DNA from: Micavibrio_C sp046294845
GTDB lineage: Bacteria > Pseudomonadota > Alphaproteobacteria > Micavibrionales > Micavibrionaceae
Direction of reading: 5' to 3'
Assembly: GCA_046294845.1 (NCBI GenBank)
Contig: JBKBNU010000001.1
Location: 1,922,001 to 1,986,000, forward strand
Length of the DNA: 64,000 nt
A program made the translations under genes and the position numbers. Under the pieces are notes generated by a model that was not told where the DNA came from, did not search any database, and saw only the letters and a program-made list of their open reading frames with translations. Numbering within the stretch: position 1 is the first letter of the stretch; every line of letters starts with the position of its first letter. Positions 59,710-64,000 of the stretch are shown piece after piece.

Positions 59710-59726
59710 TTTGACGATTCGTCAAA
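59710..59726. promoter_or_regulatory. Perfect 17-base palindrome, candidate repressor operator for the early operon
   Basis: TTTGACGATTCGTCAAA is a perfect inverted repeat with a three-base centre, 14 bases before the first gene of the plus-strand early operon (59740), where a repressor would block transcription. A related 15-mer occurs in the repressor-cro gap (12 of 15 positions equal). It also contains a consensus -35 (TTGACG). Confidence 0.6.
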
Positions 59727-59739
59727 AGAAAGGTTCCAA

Positions 59740-60027
59740 ATGTCTTTACAGCAAACATCCAATATCATCCCCTTTCCCCACCCCAGCCGGGCGGCGCGTT
59801 TCGATGCGCCCCCGGCACGGGAACCCCTGCGCAGCGACGGCATGCCGGTCCGCGTCGGGGATACCGTTCTCATTAACAGCGCCCGCAACGGGCAACCTGA
59901 TCGGGAAGGCTGGATCACCGAAGTATCCCAGCCCGGCGGACTGACCGGACTTCGCACCTACAGCGTTTTTTGCACGGACGGCGTTCATCGCATCGCCCGC
60001 GCCGATTTCATCACAGCCATCAACTAA
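59740..60027 (+). CDS. Small phage early protein
   Basis: 95 residues of unknown function; the first gene of the plus-strand early operon. The first 35 residues are Pro/Arg-rich, then a beta-rich small domain (VRVGDTVLINSARNGQPDREGWITEVSQ, YSVFCTDGVHRIARADFI) that looks like an SH3-type barrel. AAAGG precedes the start. The downstream gene begins within a few bases. Confidence 0.6.
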   Translation: MSLQQTSNIIPFPHPSRAARFDAPPAREPLRSDGMPVRVGDTVLINSARNGQPDREGWITEVSQPGGLTGLRTYSVFCTDGVHRIARADFITAIN

Positions 60028-60046
60028 AATGCGGAGAAACCAAGCG

Positions 60047-60290
60047 ATGGAGAGCCCTGTCACACGCCTCGAAAGAAAATACGAACGCCTTGCGGCGGAG
60101 GGAAAACTGACCAGACGCAAAATCGAAATGATTGAGCGGCGCATGAAGCAGATCACTTCCAGACCCGATTCGCGACAAATCCTATTACTACGTCACGCCG
60201 GACAATCACCTCTCCCGCCAGGATCCGCAGCAGCGCAACTTTGAGTTCCGCGACGTCAACGCCGAAGAACGTGATGTCCGCAACGCCTGA
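60047..60290 (+). pseudogene. Small helical early gene, possibly frameshifted
   Basis: A first frame from the ATG at 60047 codes for a helical, basic protein (RLERKYERLAAEGKLTRRKIEMIERRMKQ), ending at 60244 with an atypical low-complexity tail. The +1 frame over 60170-60290 reads IRDKSYYYVTPDNHLSRQD then NFEFRDVNAEERDVRNA, far more protein-like, with no start codon of its own. The simplest reading is one gene of about 80 codons broken by a one-base change near 60160-60175. A programmed +1 shift is the alternative. GGAG precedes the start. Confidence 0.4.
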
Positions 60291-60321
60291 TCATCCCACA
60301 CCACCATGAAAGGAACAGAAC

Positions 60322-61260
60322 ATGGACGATAATTTTGAAGGACTCGCGAGAATCGTGCGCGAAAATACAAGACCGATCTTTGCCGAGGTTACATCCCACG
60401 GCACCCTAACGGATGGCGATGATGCAGTGGGTAAGATCGGCCACCCCATCGCGCTCATTCCGGAAGGGATGAGGCTGGAGAGCCTGAAGTCTGTCATTGA
60501 TGAATGGCGCACCACGCCGGAACGCCGCAAGGGCATAGCGAATGTAGGACGCCTCGATTCCTTCATTGATCTGACCAACCGGTTCAAGGATGAAAATTCC
60601 GCCCTGTTTGCCAAGGGCACCGTTAAGGGTAAGACCATCACCGCCGAACTACAAGCCGTTCTGGATTATCATCCGGCTGCCCCTGAAAGCAAATCAGACA
60701 ACGCCCGGTTCTGCCAACACCGCGTGCATTATTCCTTCCCGGTGTCCAAAGAATTCCAGGCGTGGATCAATGAAGATGGCAAAGCGATGGACCAGACCGA
60801 ATTCGCCGCCCTGATCGAAGACCGTATCGGCGACATCATCGGCAACGACCCGCAGAACCCCGTAAATTTCGACGGGTTTGACATCCTTAAGCCCAATTTT
60901 GCCGACCCCGCGCGGATGCTTGAACTCTCGCGCGGCATGGAGGTTTTCAGCAGCGTCACTGTGAAAGGCAAAAGCCGCCTGTCTTCCGGCGAAACACAGA
61001 TCGAATTTGTCACAGAGCATAAAGACAACAAGGGCAACGCCCTGAACCCGCCCGACTTCTTCCTGATCTGCGTGCCAGTCTTTGAAATGGGGGCCAAATA
61101 CCGACTGCCTGTGCGCCTGCGCTACCGCATCCACGAGGGCAAGGTTCTCTGGTTCTACCAGCTTTACCGCGCGGAAAAGGCGTTTGATAACGCCTTTGAC
61201 GAGGCCTGTAAGAAGGCACAGACGGAAACAACCCTGCCGATCTTCTGGGGAACCCCGTGA
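60322..61260 (+). CDS. DUF2303-family phage protein (YfdQ-like)
   Basis: 312 residues of the DUF2303 family, common in early regions of proteobacterial phages and prophages, role unknown. Evidence: HPIALIPEGMRLESLKSVIDEWRTTPERRKG near residue 40, SFIDLTNRFKDENSALFA, then DYHPAAPESKSDNARFCQHRVHYSFPVSKEFQAW near 115. AAAGGAAC precedes the start. It probably acts in phage DNA metabolism together with the SSB encoded downstream. Confidence 0.85.
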   Translation: MDDNFEGLARIVRENTRPIFAEVTSHGTLTDGDDAVGKIGHPIALIPEGMRLESLKSVIDEWRTTPERRKGIANVGRLDSFIDLTNRFKDENSALFAKGTVKGKTITAELQAVLDYHPAAPESKSDNARFCQHRVHYSFPVSKEFQAWINEDGKAMDQTEFAALIEDRIGDIIGNDPQNPVNFDGFDILKPNFADPARMLELSRGMEVFSSVTVKGKSRLSSGETQIEFVTEHKDNKGNALNPPDFFLICVPVFEMGAKYRLPVRLRYRIHEGKVLWFYQLYRAEKAFDNAFDEACKKAQTETTLPIFWGTP

Positions 61261-61280
61261 ATCGGGAAAGGTACAAAAAA

Positions 61281-61415
61281 ATGACCGCTATCACGATCCC
61301 CCTTATCACCTATCCGGAACCGACCTATCGGCGCGCATGGCGTTTTTTTACGCCGCTGGCCCGGGCGGCGATCGGTACGGCTGTCCTCACACTCACGATA
61401 TGGGGGATCGTCTGA
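61281..61415 (+). CDS. Small membrane peptide
   Basis: 44 residues with a C-terminal hydrophobic helix (AAIGTAVLTLTIWGIV) and a basic N-terminal half. It starts after AAAGG, and its TGA overlaps the ATG of the next gene (TGATG), which supports translation. Function unknown. Confidence 0.5.
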   Translation: MTAITIPLITYPEPTYRRAWRFFTPLARAAIGTAVLTLTIWGIV

Positions 61416-62071
61416 TGAACACGGCTCCGGACAAAAAACAAAAAGACGGCGCATGGGCCGAAAGCGTTTCAGGCCGAATCATGAACGTGCTCGACCCCTC
61501 GCCTGATTTAATCAGCATCACAGATATCGCCGAAGGGCTGGCAAAACAATGCCGCTATAACGGACAGATACCGGTATTCTACAGCGTTGCCCAGCACTGC
61601 ACCGTGGTCGCCGACCTGCTGCCGCGTAGACTCGCCATTTACGGGCTTTTGCACGATGCTCACGAAGCCTATCTGGGGGACCTGATCACCCCCGTCAAAA
61701 TGGCTGTATCAGCCCGCGTCGGGTGGAATGTCTGGAAGAAGATAGAAGAACCCCTCGACAAAGCCATTTTTGAAGCCTTCGGGCTGTCATGGCCCCTGTC
61801 GGAAACGGATCAGGACATTCTCGCCCACGCTGACCGCGTTGCGCTGGCAACCGAAGTCCGTGATCTGAAGCCGCAATCCTACCGGAACAACCGGAAATAC
61901 TGGCAGTCATTGCCAGATCCCGCCGATTTTATGATCCGACCGGCGCCGTGGCCCAAAGCGGCATCGCTGTACATCAAAAAATTCATCCGCCTAGCGGAGG
62001 AATTCTGCCCCGGTCACATCCTGACCCGTCAGGGGCTGGACGCCACCGACATCGAAGGGAGCCATCTATGA
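61415..62071 (+). CDS. HD-domain nucleotide hydrolase, YfbR-like
   Basis: 218 residues from the ATG at 61415 (overlapping the preceding TGA). HD-domain metal site: YSVAQHCTVVADLL near residue 55, then GLLHDAHEAYLGDLITPVK near 80 with His-Asp-x-His-Glu, and a later Asp in ILAHADRVALATE. This is the YfbR/5'-deoxynucleotidase pattern. It could adjust nucleotide pools or remove modified nucleotides during phage replication. Overlaps SSB by four bases. Confidence 0.85.
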   Translation: MNTAPDKKQKDGAWAESVSGRIMNVLDPSPDLISITDIAEGLAKQCRYNGQIPVFYSVAQHCTVVADLLPRRLAIYGLLHDAHEAYLGDLITPVKMAVSARVGWNVWKKIEEPLDKAIFEAFGLSWPLSETDQDILAHADRVALATEVRDLKPQSYRNNRKYWQSLPDPADFMIRPAPWPKAASLYIKKFIRLAEEFCPGHILTRQGLDATDIEGSHL

Positions 62072-62541
62072 GCCAGTCCGTCAACAAAGCCATCATCATC
62101 GGTCACGCAGGCGCAGACCCGGACATCCGCACAACCGGCGACGGGCGTAAAATCGCAACCCTTTCCGTCGCCACATCGGAAAGCTGGAAGGACAAAGCCA
62201 CCGGCGAACGTCAGGAACGCACCCAGTGGCACCGCATTGTCATTTTTAACGAGGGATTAGCCTCCGTCGCGGAACGCTATGTAAGAAAAGGCTCGAAACT
62301 TTACATTGAAGGCCAGATCGAAACCCGCAAATGGACCGACCAGCAGGGCGTGGATAAATACACCACGGAAATAATCCTGCGCCCGTATCGCGGTGAACTG
62401 ACCCTGCTTGATTCCCGCCGCGACGGACCACCCCCGGCGGACGATCCGAACGCTTACGGATCCCGCCAGTCCGGCGCGCCGACCGCGACCATGACCTCCA
62501 GCACGACCCACGACAACCTCGAAGACGACATCCCGTTTTAG
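62068..62541 (+). CDS. ssb: Single-stranded DNA-binding protein
   Basis: 157 residues. OB-fold SSB: VNKAIIIGHAGADPDIRTTGDGRKIATLSVATSESWKD at residues 5-42, WHRIVIFNEGLASVAERYVRKGSKLYIEGQIETRKWTDQQG near 55, and a Gly/Pro/Ala-rich linker ending in the acidic DDIPF tip that recruits partners. The start overlaps the nucleotidase stop (ATGA). It covers ssDNA in phage replication and recombination. Confidence 0.94.
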   Translation: MSQSVNKAIIIGHAGADPDIRTTGDGRKIATLSVATSESWKDKATGERQERTQWHRIVIFNEGLASVAERYVRKGSKLYIEGQIETRKWTDQQGVDKYTTEIILRPYRGELTLLDSRRDGPPPADDPNAYGSRQSGAPTATMTSSTTHDNLEDDIPF

Positions 62542-62552
62542 GAGCAACAGCC

Positions 62553-62909
62553 ATGACAAAATTCACCAGAACAACCCTGAAGGCATCGCTGCTGATCGCC
62601 GGTATATTCGTGGCGGGCGGACTCCTCAATCAACTCGCCCCCAGAGCAGGATGCGCGGCAGGGGCCGATCTGGGCATAAGGGTGAATCTGATCACCCTGA
62701 CACCTGAACAAATCAAAACCCTTTCCCCGGACGCCTCTAGCGCTACGACTACGGTTGCAGATCAAACGCCAAGCGCACATTCCCAGCATGAACCACATGC
62801 TGCCCCGGCGGACGCGCCGGAGGGGGGAGCCTTTCACCTGATCACCCCGCAGGCAGGAGATTCCGCACAGGAAGACCCCTATATGCACCAGCCCGGAATC
62901 TACGAATAA
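62553..62909 (+). CDS. Membrane-anchored or secreted small protein
   Basis: 118 residues with an N-terminal hydrophobic segment (SLLIAGIFVAGGLL) preceded by Lys, then a Pro/Ala/Ser/His-rich tail containing many acidic residues near the C-terminus. It begins 11 bases after ssb. A signal anchor is more likely than a cleaved signal. Unknown function, lineage-specific phage gene. Confidence 0.5.
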   Translation: MTKFTRTTLKASLLIAGIFVAGGLLNQLAPRAGCAAGADLGIRVNLITLTPEQIKTLSPDASSATTTVADQTPSAHSQHEPHAAPADAPEGGAFHLITPQAGDSAQEDPYMHQPGIYE

Positions 62910-62944
62910 GTTTCACCCCCCCACCCACAGAAAGGAAGACGACT

Positions 62945-63358
62945 ATGAATATGCAGCAATACTTGCAGGAGGCCCGCAAAAACGGTGTGACCGAACTGAA
63001 GGCTTTCATCCAGGAGGACACCGAAAACGGTCACACAAAAGTTTATATGACCCCGACCGACGGTCGGGGACGCAGCGCCACATTCCTGATCGAGAACACA
63101 GACTCCGTGCTGATCGGCAACTCCCACTGGAACAAAAATGAACCGGCGGCAGAAGCGACCGAAACAAAGCAGGAAGGAACACCTGAAGCATCCCCTGACA
63201 CCCAGAATAACGAGGGAGATCTTGTGGACAATAGCGGCGCAGGTACAGCAGACCCCCAGCCCGCCGCCGAAGCATCGGCGCAGCCTTCTGGGGAGGAATC
63301 CTCGGAACCTGAGCAGCAGGAAGTATCCGATAATCCGGATGTCGCGGCGGCTGCCTGA
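62945..63358 (+). CDS. Phage early protein with acidic C-terminal tail
   Basis: 137 residues. The first 65 form a small alpha/beta domain (QYLQEARKNGVTELKAFIQEDTENGHTKVYMTPTDGRGRSATFLIENTDSVLIG). The last 70 are disordered-looking, rich in Glu, Ala, Pro, Ser and Gln. AAAGGAAG precedes the start. I do not recognise it; the acidic tail recalls DNA-mimic or SSB-partner proteins but nothing proves it. Confidence 0.55.
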   Translation: MNMQQYLQEARKNGVTELKAFIQEDTENGHTKVYMTPTDGRGRSATFLIENTDSVLIGNSHWNKNEPAAEATETKQEGTPEASPDTQNNEGDLVDNSGAGTADPQPAAEASAQPSGEESSEPEQQEVSDNPDVAAAA

Positions 63359-63815
63359 CCGCTTCACCAGACCATTTTCGTGACACCACGGAAATGGTCG
63401 CGCGAGGCGGCCCGGCAGACTCTAGGGCATCATAATAAGGCTTTCGGCTATGCGCGCGGAGGTCATTGGCAAGCCCGCGATACAGATCGCACAGCCGGAT
63501 GCCGCCTCATACGACACCCCTCCGGGTGAGTGCTGTGTTTTCGTGGCTCGCGGTTAAACACAGCACTCTCCTGGGCGGGCAGCTAGACGGAGCGAAACCG
63601 TGGCGAGCGTGAAAGGCAGGACGTAACCACCTGCCCCGCCTTTGAAACACCGCACGAAAAGCGGTTTATCCCGTGCAGGGGGTGATCTGCACCGTGACCC
63701 GCGAAAGGGCTTTGATTGACTGTGAGTACCTCGCGGGAACGCCCCCGTCAATGCAGGCGTGACAGCCGGAGAGCACGGCAACCGTTAAAACTGCAAAAGA
63801 AAGAAAGACCAGACG
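63359..63815. other. Non-coding region of 457 bases with a 13-base-pair hairpin
   Basis: No convincing gene. A perfect 13-base stem GAGTGCTGTGTTT (63528-63540) with AAACACAGCACTC (63556-63568) and a 15-base loop is the main feature. A 35-codon frame (63450-63557) overlaps the hairpin and has moderately coding-like third positions. Long non-coding stretches are rare in a dense early operon, so an RNA or a protein-binding site is possible. Confidence 0.5.
63450..63557 (+). CDS. Possible small protein (35 aa)
   Basis: ATG at 63450 with AAGG about ten bases upstream; predicted residues include EVIGKPAIQIAQPDAASYD and PGECCVFVARG. The stop lies inside the hairpin stem at 63556. Weak evidence; listed because the region otherwise has no gene. 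Confidence 0.25.
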   Translation: MRAEVIGKPAIQIAQPDAASYDTPPGECCVFVARG

Positions 63816-64000
63816 ATGAACAGAGCGCGTACACAAGGAAAAGTAAAATGGTTTGATGCCCGCAAAGGCTTCGGGTTCATCGAACCCGCAAACGGCGGCA
63901 ACGATATTTTTGTCCATATCACCGCCCTACAAAAGAGCGGTATCGAAAACCTGACGGAAGGCCAATCCGTTGAATTCGATATCGGCGAAGCCAGAGGCAA
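63816..64000 (+). CDS. Cold-shock domain protein (5' part)
   Basis: First 61 residues of a Csp-family RNA/DNA-binding protein, cut by the window end. RNP1-type text GKVKWFDARKGFGFIEP and RNP2-type DIFVHITAL are clear. Phage copies of cold-shock proteins are usual in early regions and may act as RNA chaperones during infection. The start follows an A/G-rich stretch (AAAGAAAGACC). Confidence 0.88.
   Translation, partial: MNRARTQGKVKWFDARKGFGFIEPANGGNDIFVHITALQKSGIENLTEGQSVEFDIGEARG

Noticed and set aside
63554..63781. Minus-strand frame of 75 codons
   Set aside because: Cys/Arg/Pro-rich shadow composition, opposite to the early operon and across the hairpin.

Overview
The window is alphaproteobacterial chromosome (about 1-25,905) followed by a long, apparently intact lambda-like (siphovirus-type) prophage that starts at a tRNA-Gly(CCC) attachment site near 25,906-25,950 and runs off the right edge. 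Evidence for an alphaproteobacterium: the PHB cluster layout (phaB, phaA, a short PhaC-like synthase, divergent phaR), separate purE/purK with a 4-base overlap, a fumC/ribbon-helix-helix pair, a giant AsmA protein, and an RF2 gene whose leader and frameshift site look alphaproteobacterial. The genus cannot be fixed from sequence alone.

Host part. 1-3.8 kb: purE (3' end), purK, a secreted hypothetical, fumC, an RHH protein. 3.7-7.3 kb: AsmA-family envelope protein. 7.4-11.9 kb: a cyclic-nucleotide-binding protein and the PHB genes. 11.9-17.7 kb: an EAL-type c-di-GMP protein with degenerate GGDEF, and two secreted proteins sharing an N-terminal domain. 17.7-19.5 kb: prfB (programmed +1 frameshift) and a DJ-1-like protein without its cysteine. 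19.8-25.8 kb: a catabolic cluster (BKACE, two SDRs, glycerate 2-kinase type protein, HAD phosphatase, SMP-30-like beta-propeller).

Prophage. The late genes are on the minus strand and read right to left: terS, terL, gpW-like, portal, S49 protease with nested scaffold, decoration protein, capsid, tail genes in lambda order (Z/U/V/G-GT/H/M/L/K/I-J), fibre, lysis cassette (endolysin, holin, overlapping spanins), then a block of baseplate or fibre-like genes including one with a Sec signal peptide. The tail chaperone gene has a clear -1 slippery site. Replication genes (P4-type helicase-primase, CHC2 primase) flank a 270-base array of CTGACAGT iterons, a likely origin. Two DNA methyltransferases, an initiator-like phage tRNA and strong terminators lie in the middle. 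The lysogeny region (55.6-59.6 kb) holds CII-like and Cro-like regulators, an S24-type repressor and accessory genes. An early plus-strand operon (59.7-64 kb) encodes a DUF2303 protein, HD nucleotidase, SSB and a cold-shock protein. The integrase and the intact tRNA-Gly should lie beyond 64,000.

Most interesting item: beside the repressor sits a two-gene operon (57,864-59,082) of an XRE regulator with a possible ligand-binding C-terminal domain, and a protein with the hallmarks of an XYP-type tRNA-dependent cyclodipeptide synthase. The repressor itself seems to lack the S24 catalytic lysine, and palindromes related by sequence occur at the repressor and early promoters. This suggests, as inference only, a phage-encoded cyclodipeptide circuit that could act in lysogeny control or as a host-benefit cargo.
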